Below, piece by piece: positions 1 through 10,882 of a DNA stretch of 64,000 nt. A program made the position numbers and the translations under genes. The first letter of the stretch is position 1. Every line of letters begins with the position of its first letter. Location: assembly GCA_016859345.1 (NCBI GenBank), contig CM029126.1:17963027-18027026 (forward strand). The letters run 5' to 3'. The notes beneath the pieces were generated by a model. The model ran no database searches and was not told where the DNA came from. It saw nothing but the letters and a program-made list of their open reading frames with translations. The DNA is from Istiophorus platypterus (lineage: Eukaryota > Chordata > Actinopteri > Istiophoriformes > Istiophoridae).

Positions 1-330
1 TCATATAATTACAAAGCTAACATCTGATAGAGTCAGCATCCAGGGGGGATTATCACATGCATGAGTATTAGACCTCATTACCAGCTTGACTGCAAAATTA
101 TTACATCTTGTAATTGGATGGTGAGATTTATACACAGATTGGCCGGGTTTCTGTAAGATTGTAATTACAAGCTTCATTGGTTTGCTACTTATCGGAACTT
201 CACAGAGAAAACAACTGGTAAAATGAAATGAGCATTTCATTAACCTATCGCCTTATCAGGGGAAAAACCTGTGTAACGTTCATGTATGCATTAACATAAA
301 TAGGATCATTCATTCTGCCGCCAGATAGCC
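1..330. promoter_or_regulatory. Candidate conserved non-coding element, far upstream of irx1
   Basis: A unique, repeat-free block at the window edge, dense in homeodomain cores: TAATTG at 111-116 and TAATTA at 172-177, plus several CATTA words. GATA-type words (CTTATC, CTTATCAG) occur at about 189 and 252. The left boundary is cut by the window. The texture resembles the conserved elements known around vertebrate Irx clusters, but no alignment was possible. Confidence 0.4.
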
Positions 331-1244
331 TGGGCTGGAGTTCTATTTTTTTCTTTCTTTCTTTTTTTTTTCCAAGCAAAGAGGGTGGAGGGTAGAGAAA
401 AAGAGGGTGGTGTTGGTGGTGGTGTGGGTGGTGGTGGTGGTGGTGGTGTGGGGTTGATTGCAGTCAGGGTAGTCGGGGAGTTGGTTGGTGGCAATATTCA
501 TTCATTTACACAGTTTATTAAACCTTTATAATCCTGTGTTGATGGAGAACAGAGGGAAAAGGGACACAGTGGGGAAGAGTTGGAGGAGATGGAGTGGGAA
601 AAGGAGAAAGGGTGGGCTGCAAAGGGTGAGGGGGAAAAGGAAAAAATAATAATAAATTAGTTGTCTAACGTTACAAGGGATGAACTCAATATATCTATTA
701 CTTAAAGACTAACTGACTGTGAAAGTGCTCATTTCACGAGAGACAAGGCAGCAAGCTTGTGGGTACTCATGGGGTTCTGAGATGGCTGCTCTTCCCCTCC
801 TCTCTCTCTCTCTCTCTCTGTCTATCTCTCTCTATTTCTCTCCCTCTCACAGCTTTGATGTTTCCCCTTTCACTGTTAACAAACTCTGGCCATGTTCCCC
901 TCTTGCTCAAACACAACGGCAGGTGCAGATTGGATGCCCACATAAATAACCTCCTCACACAATGACATCAGGGGATCGATCCAGATTTTGATGGGTGCTG
1001 CTGCTCATACAAAAGGAGTGTGTGTGCATGACTTTGTGTGTGCGTGTGTGTGTGCGCGTGTTATGTGTTAAGACAGGGCGACTGAAAACAAATGGTGATG
1101 AGCAGGATCAGACAGAAGGAAGGAAGGTGGAAAAGGGGGTAACAAGACTGATAGAGGGGCAGGAGTGAAGAGGAAGGGGGGGCATAAAATGGTTCAATTA
1201 CAAGGTGAACACTATTTCTCTCTTCTTAACAAGAGATTTCATGG
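331..1244. other. Non-coding, low-complexity tracts
   Basis: No gene is seen. The stretch contains a T/C-rich run at 343-372, a GGT-type repeat at about 408-453, purine-rich DNA at 545-650, a CT repeat at 799-849 and a GT repeat at 1017-1067. Open frames here are translations of these repeats. Confidence 0.8.
799..849. repeat. (CT)n microsatellite
   Basis: Interrupted CT repeat; both strands give Ser-Leu or Arg-Glu frames with no other content. Confidence 0.93.
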
Positions 1245-1425
1245 TACTGGCCAGTGTTTGGCAGAAACAGCTGAGTGCCACTAATGCTAAAGCATTACAC
1301 TGCGCCAGTTCAGCTGGCCCCTTTTGAGATGGGAGTCAGTTGTTATTGAACTTCATTGTCCAGTTTTCTTTTTCAGCTGGGATCAATGATGCTTCAATAT
1401 GGGCATGATGTAAAAAGTCATGGTG
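1245..1425. promoter_or_regulatory. Candidate regulatory block with three CAGCTG E-boxes
   Basis: Unique sequence with CAGCTG at 1268-1273, 1311-1316 and 1374-1379, a short palindromic TAATGCTAAAGCATTA near 1282, and TGATGCTTCAATATGGGCATGATG near 1387. Three identical E-boxes in about 110 bp suggest basic helix-loop-helix input. Function is inferred. Confidence 0.33.
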
Positions 1426-3754
1426 CAACCTGAGTCACACCATCACCATCACCATCGCACTTGAAATAGAAGGTGAACCCTTACAAAGTATGTGAATCAT
1501 CCAATCAGAGATATCTTGCAAGTATGATAGAAAGAAAAATCTAAAGGTAAATTTCAATTGGCTGCCCAACATGCTTCACCTCAGAGTCTACAGATCGTCT
1601 ACTTCCCTGGGACGTGTTCCATGTTCCATTTACACAGGGTTACATTCCAGGAACTGACCAGAGTTTTGGTGCGTTTTCCCATCTTGAGCCATCAATATCA
1701 TATTCACCTAAATAAATCAAAGAGTCAAAAGAGGCATTGTGTATTTACAGGGGGGTTATGTCCGACTAGCTCTTGTTTGGACTCTGTAAATTCATGGTAT
1801 CTCCACTAGTTGCCTAGCAACAGTGCATTGGGACAACAAGATTTCAGGAAGTTACTGTGCCAGGCCAGGAGGAGCCTCGGTGGATTTGGTTACCTCTGGG
1901 TAGAGCCAGGCTAACCAGTAAGATTTCTCTTCTTTTCTTTTCTTTTCTTTTTTAAAGACAAAAAAAGGTTTATCAAGGTAAAAAAAAAAAAAGCTGTGTC
2001 ACCAAATAACATAACTAAGGTTTTATTCCTCAGGGAACTCAACCTGTATCTTTTCTCAGCTGATTTCCAGGTTTGTCATTGGTGTCAAAATAGAGAACAA
2101 AAAATGTCCATGTCATTTTGTACTTACCTCATGGTAAAATCTAATCTGTGCCACAAAGAGCTAATCTAGTGCATCAATAGCCTGTAAACCCTTTTGGAAT
2201 CCTATTTCCTTAAATGTGTTAACCCCTATAACTCACCCCTCCCCTCCCCTCCCCTCCCCTCCCAGATCACTATGTCTGTAACTCATTGCTACATAACAGA
2301 ATTTGAGCGACTGCTGTTTTCATCTGTAACCCCAAAACACGCAAGGCTAGAGGGCAGGACCACTGGTTGGCCTACTCAGTAGCCGTGATGACATCAAAAA
2401 TCTAAATTCAAACAGTAGTTTCTGGTCCCACAGATGTCAAAACAACATCCTGTGAGGAATACTGGTCAGGTATGCTACTAGAAAGTTAGCTCTCTGTCAC
2501 AGTGGACAGCAATAGCTGAGCAGTCACTTTTTTCAGTCTTCTTATATTTGTGTGTCAGTAGCCGCTTAAACACTCCGGTATTTAATTAAGTGAAACCCCA
2601 AAGCAACTGAAATGGAGTAAGTCTGATCGGTGATGAAGGTGATAGCAGTGTTGTTAAGAGTGAGAGGCTGAGGCATCATGGGGAGCATGTCCAGCAACAT
2701 TAAAACAGCAGGTTTCAACTACTATCAATAGTTTGTGTAAAGACATAACAAAGCAAAAAGCAGCACAACATGATAAGAGATGAAAGAAACTGCCTCATTA
2801 AAATTCCATTTGTCATGCTGTCAGTTGATCATTTTATTTATAAGTCTATCCTTTACACCACTATCAAAGGGTGCTATTTCAAAAGAATACTTCCGTCATC
2901 AAAAACCTTTTTTTTCCCCCCAAGAAGGCCCTTCCTTAAAATTCAATTAACTCTGTTGATAAATAAACGTGGGAATTGTATCATCTGAGAGATTTGCATG
3001 CTTCCTTTTTCTTCACCATTTCTGAAGAAGCAAATAAACATCTGAAACAGGAAACAAACTCTTATGAATATTTCTAAGCTAGTGTTTCAAACCAATGTTT
3101 GAGCCTCCCTCGTTCAGATTTAGCATAAAATTATATGTGGGACAAAAAGAAGACTTTGATATCAGTTTTCTCTTTGTCCAAAGTCTGTCTCGTACGTCTC
3201 ACATGTTTACTGCGCTTTGCATACATCTGCAATTGAATCGTGCAGATGTGCACATACAGTAAAGACTGGGAGTGTATGGCTTACCGCCTGTTGGCTCAGT
3301 AGAATTCAGCTGATTATTTCATGGGGAAGTTAAATACCAAGTAATGGAATTAGTTTTTGAATTGCCAAAAGGCTAATTAGCCCCTACAGTCATGTCTAAT
3401 GATTTGTATACTAGTTGGGAATCTAAATGCAACAGGTTTTGAAGTAGAAAGTGGTCATATCCAGTGAAAGTAAGTTAAATTGAGGATATTATTTTAAACT
3501 GGAAGATTGTGAGAAAGATACATTTTGTTCCCCAAAACCAATGGTCAAAGTTGTCTGGGAGGTAACTCACAGTAGCACTGCATATAGCTATGCTTACAAT
3601 TTTAGGTTTGAAAAACATCATATAAAATACTTTCATGACTTCTTAATGTTAATCCTCTTGGGACAGTAACTCAATAAAACACTCAGCTTAGTGCAGTTAA
3701 AATATTTTAAAGGCTAGTAAATGTTATATCCTCCTTTTTCTCCCCTCTTCTCCT
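1426..3754. other. Non-coding; small repeats
   Basis: No gene is supported. There is a CAT/CAC repeat at about 1440-1458, a TTTTC repeat at 1929-1953, an A run at 1980-1992 and a CCCCT repeat at 2236-2263. About 3090-3440 is more balanced, with GGCTAATTAGCCCC at about 3371-3384 (a palindromic homeodomain site), and could hold a further element. Confidence 0.7.
2236..2263. repeat. (CCCCT)n minisatellite, about 5.5 units
   Basis: Perfect tandem CCCCT units. The complementary strand is an AGGGG repeat and has G-quadruplex potential. Confidence 0.9.
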
Positions 3755-3794
3755 ACTCGCTCGCTCTCTCTCTCTCTCTCTCTCTGTCTCTCTT
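3755..3794. repeat. (CT)n microsatellite
   Basis: Short CT repeat with a CGCTCG start and one GT interruption, immediately before a candidate regulatory block. Confidence 0.9.
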
Positions 3795-3796
3795 GG

Positions 3797-4065
3797 CTAG
3801 CTATAGCTATTCATTAGCTCCAGCCCCTATGGCAATGGGAGTCTTTAACCTCCATTAGATCTGATGTTGATATGTTTCCCCAGTAAAGAGCCAAAACAAT
3901 TAACACCCCTTCTCACATTTCTCTCCCCTTGGCCCCTAACCACATCAAAATCTGGGCCCACCCGTTCATTACCCACCCCTGAGAATGCCCTTGGGGAGGG
4001 AAAAAGTTGGATCCCTGGCTGTTGTCTTTGGTATGGTATGCAGTTAGAAGCCAGTATGAGTTAAA
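3797..4065. promoter_or_regulatory. Candidate conserved non-coding block
   Basis: The stretch begins with the symmetrical GCTAGCTATAGCTATTCATTAGC and continues as unique, balanced sequence. It has CCATTAGATC, AACAATTAACACC and GTTCATTACCC homeodomain-like words. The 66-codon frame across it has no recognisable domain. It is taken as a possible irx1 regulatory element on texture alone. Confidence 0.3.
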
Positions 4066-6564
4066 AGTAACTTATCAACAATAATGAAGTACTGTGTTTC
4101 CCCAACACTTCAGCATGGCAGCAAGTGGTTCTCATTCGGATGAGCCACTTCACAATGAGGTAACGCCTTCTGTGCTCAGGGTTTGGTCTTGTTTTTGTAT
4201 ATTTATTATACCCTCAGCAACAGTGATGGTAGCAGTGTTCTTGCTGCAGTAGCGAGAAAAGCACAGGACAATGTTGTAGACTGCTGAGTGTGAGTTACCT
4301 TAAATGCACCAACTTAGACCTATTTCAAACCTTTGCCCCATAAATAAAAATATTATAACTACCTGCATCTGCAAATATTTTTAAGCAAAATATAATGCTT
4401 CCCAGATTATGTTTTTTTTTTTTTTATCAACATAATCAGGACATGTTTTTTATTATAATATATCTGCCAAGTTTCCAAAATGTTGATACTATTTATTTTC
4501 TTTAAGCATTTAACCAAAATCATAGTGTTCTTATACCATTAACCAAAGTTTCCTGTAAAAATATACTTGGCCAAACCAGTTAGTTGGCCATTAATGATTT
4601 CTAGAAGACAGCGTCCCCAGTTTGCATAACAAATATTGAAATGAGAGAAAAAAAATTACAATGTTTATCTGACCAAAAACTCTAAAGCAATCATACAGAA
4701 TTTCATGTTACTTTAGCTGCAGTGGCTTATAACTTTAAGGACTTTTATGAATCTTTTTTCACAGAATGCAATACAAAACTCATCAAGAATTAAAAAAGTT
4801 AATTTAAGGCAAACAATCCGTGTGAAACTTTTTCCTTTGAAATATTAAAAAAAAAGAAGATCAGAATTTATTAATTCTGCCAAATTAACGGTTTGTTTTG
4901 AGGATCATATACTAAGTTTACTGCCAATCAATGTAGAGACATACACATCCAAAAAGGAAAACTACAAGAACCTTTAAATATGGCAGCGATTTTAGTCCAG
5001 AGGCATCTTTGTCTTGTCTAAGCTGAGGAACACCACCCCTCCAAGTGTTTAGCTGTCAAGTGCATAACGTCTTGACCTTCAAAGACCCAGAATAGACCTC
5101 TTTTATTATCCAGGAAATTCCTAGTTTCCTTACCTATAGGTGTGGTGCAGTTGTCTGTGTATCAAATGTCTCACAGTAACACCAGTGGTCCTCTGACTCT
5201 AACTCACAGTTAATAGTTTGGTCGCTCTGACGCAGTTCAGGGAGTACATTGGAACCATGCGTGAGTGTGTGTACATGTTTGTGTGTGATGTGAAAGGGAA
5301 GAAGTCTAACAGTTGTGATGGTCTATTGATATCATTGATATTCATCTAATCGCCTCTCTTCAGGGGGAAACGGAGTTTTGGTTTCAACACTTAATTTGAT
5401 AATCTGTGAGAAAAGCACAAAAGGGACATTCTGTGGATTCTTAACCTCTCCTCAACTTTGGCACTCCCAGAGGCAGGAAAGGAGTATCTTTCAGCACAGT
5501 TATTAGTTCACAGAGACACCCCTGACCTCTGTGGTGGTAGCCAACTGTCAACATAACTGATGTTATTGTAATGCAGGTTAACTCTCTTTGACTTCTATTG
5601 AAGCCATTCAGGTCAGTGTATTGGCCCAGTTCCAAGAAGCCTGAGTTCAAGCATATATAGATTTTAATTAAACGGATTTAGGCTAAATTACAAGACAACA
5701 TTGCCACAACCCCTGAAAGACATCTTTAAAAACTAATTACACAATATAAACACATGTGTTACAGTATAACAGGTTTTCTTGTGAAAATAAATGTTTTGGC
5801 TGAAACTTTAATTAAAAGTTAAGAAAATATATCTTTTTAGAAAAAAAGATACATTTTCTGTGTTTTTCTACAAAAGAGGGCATTGTTATTTGTTTACATA
5901 TGTATGACAGTCATGAAGACATCTTGAGAAAAAAAAAACTTGACAGAACTTTTACAATAGTCATAAAACCTAATATGCACATGGATGTGGTTTACTGCTG
6001 CCATATCTGTTTTTATATTAAGACCTTTTTAGAATGGTTTCTATTTAATAATACGATATTATTTTTCTACTGAACAGAATACTTCAGGTGTGTGTGCGTG
6101 TGTTGTCATATACTGATAAACTGAGTATTTATTATAGAAAATGTACAGTCGGAATGCTACTCAATTTTATTTCTACCTTGGACATGAGTAATGACTGAGG
6201 TTTCCATCCTCCAACACAGTTACTGAGGATGTGTCTATTCTTTTTCTAGCTCTGGAGAGAGAGGGGAGGGGGGTGAGCTTTTTTTTTTTTTAGTGGGTGA
6301 CAGTTCGGGTGAATGTAGTTGAGCTTCCAAACTGAATATATCCCTCGCGTAACATATAAAAAAACATAAGAGAAGAAGATAGGTATCTAGAAAGTAAAAC
6401 GTGAAGATGACATAGGCGACAGGAAATATTAAGTGTGGCTGTTAAATAAAAACCTTTTTCCACTAGCTGAGTGACTTATTACAATGTGGTCATCAAGGCA
6501 AAACAGCTTATGAAGAGGCTCCGTTAGATTTACATGTTAAAACTCTGATATGAGAAGCCTGGGG
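4066..6564. other. Non-coding AT-rich DNA
   Basis: No gene is seen. The DNA is AT-rich with short A/T runs. It includes a near-perfect inverted repeat at 5822-5859 and a bulged hairpin at 4123-4150. The 69-codon minus-strand frame at 5441-5650 has no family resemblance. Confidence 0.75.
5822..5859. repeat. Inverted repeat, 17-bp arms with one mismatch
   Basis: Arms 5822-5838 and 5843-5859 pair at 16 of 17 positions around a 4-base AGAA loop. AT-rich; no surrounding element boundary is evident. Confidence 0.8.
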
Positions 6565-6813
6565 ATTTTCCTTTTTTTTTTTTTTTTTTTTTAAAGAAAT
6601 CAAGTGATGAAGGTGCACATACCTGTGCGTGTGACCGCGCACGGGTGTGCGCCGACCCGCGCGCACGTCCCGCGTGCACGTGAAAGCCCGTGTGTTTCGA
6701 GGCAGTGCACCGAGAGGGAACGTGTTGTTGAGGAGTTTGCAAAAAAAAAAAAAGGGGATGGATGGCGAGAGGATCCGGAACAAAGTTCGCCCTGCTCCCT
6801 CTTACTTTCTCTC

Positions 6814-6848
<35 letters not shown>

Positions 6849-7077
6849 TGTCCAGGTTGAAGCTGGGGAACTTGTGGTGGTAATGAGAGTTTAACAACAG
6901 CGAATAAATCAGTTAATGGTGATGGTTTATTGCCCTCAACACGTGGCATTGTTTACCAGGACTCAAGTTTCTATTTCACAAGGAAAAAAAAAAAATTCTT
7001 CGAAGAAAAAAGTAAGATAGTACCGCAAATCCAGGTGTAGCAGCCTTTGTATATTTTAATATCCATTGTTTTATCAA

Positions 7078-7110
<33 letters not shown>

Positions 7111-7360
7111 CATGAGGAGTAGTATTCGTAGTAGGGCATTATTATCAACCGCCGCGTTCCTTAATCTTGATACTCGCCGTCAAATTAATTTGTTTTTTTT
7201 TTCTACTTGTGTCTCTGTCATTTCTATTTAGAGATATATTCGGTGTCCTTAACCACCCCCCACCCACCACCACCACCACCACCACCAACCTACCACAGCC
7301 ATCATATGAAGCCCCCTGCACACATTTCCAGCGGGTTATCACAATTGCCATTCCTCCCCT
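6565..7360. other. Non-coding, microsatellite-rich upstream DNA
   Basis: A 21-base T run at 6572-6592 is followed by a CG-dense GTGCGCG/CACGTG stretch at about 6625-6690, a CT repeat at 6808-6849, a TTA repeat at 7080-7110 and CCA repeats at about 7253-7290. Apparent 90-139-codon frames are produced by these repeats and are rejected. Confidence 0.8.
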
Positions 7361-7565
7361 CCTTTCTGATGTGTTACCCAGATTACCATCAGTGCCCCTC
7401 AGATATTTTTAACAGATCCTCGGCGCTCGGCAATATCCACTCGGAGCCATCTGGTGCAGATCAAAATCTACTGACTTCTTGGGCTTCAGCCGTTAAGGCA
7501 TTAAATCTAGATCTACAGAATGCCCCCTTCTCTTTGACTCGGGAGGTGGTTGATATAAGAATCAA
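7361..7565. promoter_or_regulatory. Candidate conserved block about 1.8 kb upstream of irx1
   Basis: Unique balanced sequence with GATCCTCGGCGCTCGGC, GGAGCCATCTGGTGCAGATC (an E-box CATCTG) and CCGTTAAGGC. One frame is open across it, but it begins in the CCA repeat and shows no domain or codon pattern suggestive of a gene. Confidence 0.28.
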
Positions 7566-8604
7566 ATAAAATAAAAATAGAACTGTTAAAACATGAACTA
7601 AACCCCCCCCCATACATACACACACACACACACTCGTGAATGGCTGTGTTAGAAGTGGAGAGCTAAGGAAAGTAAAGGTTAGTGACCGACCCTTTCCTTT
7701 TTTTCTGAGCTGGAAATTGGATAAGTATTTTAAGACGAGGCGACCAAAAGCTAAAACATCAGATTTTCTTTACAAATTCATCTGTTGTGGAATTATGTTT
7801 TCCCAAAGCCTATTTTATAAGAAAAAGGAAAATATAAAATAGTGAAACGGTAATTTTCGGTGCCTATAAAAGAACGCAAAAGTCCCAGTTACAGTAAAAA
7901 GGTTTCCGACCTACTACGGATAATTTGCTCTTCATCCTCACCTTTTTCTAGTTTATGCACTGAAAGTGTTGTAATGTTTATCTTAAATTTATCTTTATCT
8001 TAAATTAGAGGCTGAAAATATACATGGAAAATACTTTGTAGCGCATACAGGGACCTGCAGACTGTGTTTGAGTGGTCTCTGGCTTTTTCCTCTTTCCCAT
8101 TCTCTCAAAACAAGGAAACGTGAAGTGGCTCTGTTGTTACAAAGGACAACAACAATCTGGTTTAAATCTACACACACACACACATACACACACACAAATA
8201 AACACACACGTGCAGATGGAAAGAGGGTGAGAAAAAGGGAGGGAGAGGGAGAATTTGGCTGATAAAACATTTATGTAGAAATCAAAGGAAAGCAAAACAG
8301 AAGTCAATAAAACCCTATATGACTAATAAATTATGTGGAAAGATTTGCATGGTTTTTCTTAACTGTTTTGATTTTTGGAAGAAAATCGTCGTGAAATGAA
8401 CCATTTAAATTGCAGATATGTTGCTGAATTAAAGAAAATGTTATTATTGATTTCATTAAAACATTTTATTTTAGAACATATATCGTCCTGTAAACGCAAT
8501 TGAGACATGATGTCGCTTTAACAAGCATATAACTTTTGAAAATATTAAACGAACAAAAGTAAAAAGAATAAATCCATCTTGGAGAGAGAGTATTATGGTA
8601 AATT
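7566..8604. other. Non-coding AT-rich DNA
   Basis: No gene is supported. The stretch contains a C run and CA repeat at about 7603-7633, a second CA repeat at 8170-8209 and a GA-rich patch at 8220-8252. The remainder up to 8604 is AT-rich with many ATTA words. Confidence 0.75.
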
Positions 8605-8835
8605 AGTCACTATGAATGAAATAAACGCACCATCAGCCCTTGATACCAAATAATAATTCCTCTGCGGAGAGGCTTTTCCCCCATTAATTACAATTTAAAT
8701 CTATTCAAAGTAAGTTCCTTCTTCTGACGGGTTTACTTCCCCCTGTGTCGGACAGCTGTAAAATCGTGTAGACAGGTTGTCATACAACAATCAAAGCCTT
8801 CGGTGAATGGACTCTAATGCTTGAACATTTAACAT
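8605..8835 (+). promoter_or_regulatory. irx1 proximal upstream element (candidate conserved block)
   Basis: A non-repetitive block 500-740 bp before the start codon. It contains CCATTAATTACAATTTAAAT at about 8681-8700, a paired homeodomain-type AT core. A SOX-like AACAAT at 8786-8791 overlaps a TCF/LEF-like ATCAAAG at 8790-8796. Its even composition contrasts with the GA microsatellite that follows. A role in irx1 transcription is inferred from position and motif content only. Confidence 0.4.
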
Positions 8836-8863
8836 ACAATAAGTCCAAAAACGGAGGGAGCGG

Positions 8864-8895
8864 GAGAGAGAGAGAGAGAGAGGAAGCGAGAGTCC

Positions 8896-8944
<49 letters not shown>
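8864..8944. repeat. GA-rich microsatellite in the irx1 promoter region
   Basis: Interrupted (GA)n lies about 400-480 bp before the irx1 ATG. It is perfect GA from about 8899 to 8935 and broken by short spacers at 8881-8898. Frames through it encode only Arg-Glu runs and are not genes. Confidence 0.95.
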
Positions 8945-9343
8945 GCCCCAGCCAATGTGCTCACTCTATATTCACATTATCCACATTGCTCCAAACGAGG
9001 AGGAGCTTGCAGGCTCAAGTAGGGGATGCCAATCAAAGCATCAACTTCAAATTGTATCTGAGAGATCAGCCTGGAGACCTCAGGGCCAGGCACGTCAGTC
9101 GGAGCGCAATTGTTGATCAGATCACATCCAGCGGACTTTGCGCGAGAAAAGAGAGGAAGCCGAGATTTAAGAGCGGGCTGTTTTGACTGCACACCACTGT
9201 ATGTCTGTAGTAGCTGTGACTTTGGCTTAAACACTTTCCCTTTACTCCTCCGGGTTCTTTTTTTTTTTTCCTTTTTTCTCCCGCACACTTTTTACGCACA
9301 GTTTTGTCGGACGGTACAGCTGTGCGACGATTCGGCGGTGGAG
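8945..9343 (+). promoter_or_regulatory. irx1 core promoter and 5' UTR (start site not fixed)
   Basis: This stretch lies between the GA repeat and the irx1 ATG. It has a CCAAT word at 8952-8956, a weak TATATT-type word near 8967-8972, and a second TCF/LEF-like ATCAAAG at 9032-9038. A pyrimidine-rich run at about 9257-9282 lies just before the leader end. No TATA box at a convincing distance is seen, so the transcription start is undecided. At least the 3' part is expected to be transcribed leader. Confidence 0.5.
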
Positions 9344-9586
9344 ATGTCTTTCCCCCAGCTAGGCTACCCGCAGTACTTAAGTGCCTCCCAGGCGGTGTAC
9401 GGGAGCGAGAGACCGGGAGTGCTTACGCCGTCATCCCGGGGAGGGAGCACCGACATCGGGGGGAGCCCGTCCGCCACCGCAGCAGCGGTCACTTCGGTGT
9501 TGGGCATGTACGCCAGCCCGTACGCACACAACTACAGCGCTTTCTTACCTTACACCAGCGCGGACTTGGCTCTTTTCTCACAAATG
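9344..9586 (+). CDS. irx1: irx1 coding exon 1
   Basis: The exon encodes residues 1-81, from MSFPQLGYPQ to LALFSQM. The ATG at 9344 is chosen because translation from it matches the conserved Irx1 N-terminus; the open frame extends upstream to 9110 but that extension reads as 5' UTR. The donor is ATG|GTAAGG after 9586 (phase 0). The exon is richer in CpG than the flanking DNA. The segment AAAVTSVLGMYASPY at about 46-60 corresponds to the conserved Irx1 N-terminal block. Confidence 0.95.
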
Positions 9587-10804
9587 GTAAGGATTTTTTT
9601 TTCCCTCTTTCTCTGGTTAAGAACTTTGCACAAACGATTATTTATATTTCACTCCCCTACTAAGAAAAGAACCACAATAGGCTACAACAGGCAACCTCAA
9701 CCAAAAGAATTAATACTAGGAAAAGCGTTTTAGTATGAGAGATATTTTTTAATGTCCGATATTAAATTTATCTGCGATGTTTGTTCGATTTTTGAGAAAC
9801 GGGAAAAGTTCGACATGAGGCGACAAACTAAAAAGAAAAAAAAGGCTTGAAATAATATTTTACCCCATCAAGAATAAAGATTAAAAAAACAAGCGGTGTA
9901 ATTCACGCCAGGCATACGATTATTATTTCATATTGTTTGAATGATCGACTATAAAGTTCACCGAAGAAAAAAACTGTAAACGATATGCGTTTCAGGATGC
10001 ACCGTGAAAAGAAAAAGTTCCTACTCAGTCCGGTGCGCCGGCAAATTATTATTATTTATTTATTTTTATTTTTTTTAATCAGATCGTTAAAAATAACCTC
10101 CGCCGTAGAACAGAAGTTTCTGCTATAAATATATCATTGATTTTACTCGTGTAGACTTTGTTTTGTCTCTTCTTCAGGATATTATACTGTCACTGACTTC
10201 CATGTGCATTTTTACTGTGCTAGATGAAGTATTGTCCGACATTTATTGACCTAAAATGCACCTGGTGATAATAATTAACTTGCAATGTGTAATGCGTTGG
10301 CTAATGTGTGCGTCAGGCCCATAGGCCGTGACTGCTGCGCTAAAGCTCCCAAACAAGAGCCATTATCCAAAATCCAGGCTTGTGCGTTGTTCGAACTGAT
10401 CGATGTGATTAAGCGGCGGGGGATGATTCAATCCAGCACTTATGCTGCGGGCTGGGAAAACTTTATTTAGGCCTCCGAACTGCTTTACACACACTTGAAG
10501 AGTGTGAAGGGGAGTTGGGCAGGTTCGCATGAAAGTGGGAAATTTGCATGATATCTCTGTGTTCACAATAACGAAAGGAACTTTCCCTTCGTCCTGGTCA
10601 CAGTTTGTTCCCTTATGTGACTGACATACATGAAAAAAAGTTTAATAAATAATAACAAAAGGTCTCTGCATTTCAATGAGTAGCTGTGCAGGCGCAGGTG
10701 TAGCAGGCCTTGCCTGTGGTAACGTTGCAAGTTCGCCTATTTGTGGAAATCTCAGTCAGTTGCAACTGTAACTCTCGGGTATTTTTTTTTATTATCAAAC
10801 AATA

Positions 10805-10882
<78 letters not shown>

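Noticed and set aside
6530..6949. 139-codon minus-strand frame
   Set aside because: Its length comes from a T run, a CT repeat and a CG-dense stretch; the product is Arg-Glu repeats and Lys runs with no domain.
9110..9343. Upstream extension of the irx1 frame
   Set aside because: The frame is open but begins before the conserved MSFPQLGYPQ start. The extension is Cys/Phe-rich and crosses a T run, so it is read as 5' UTR.
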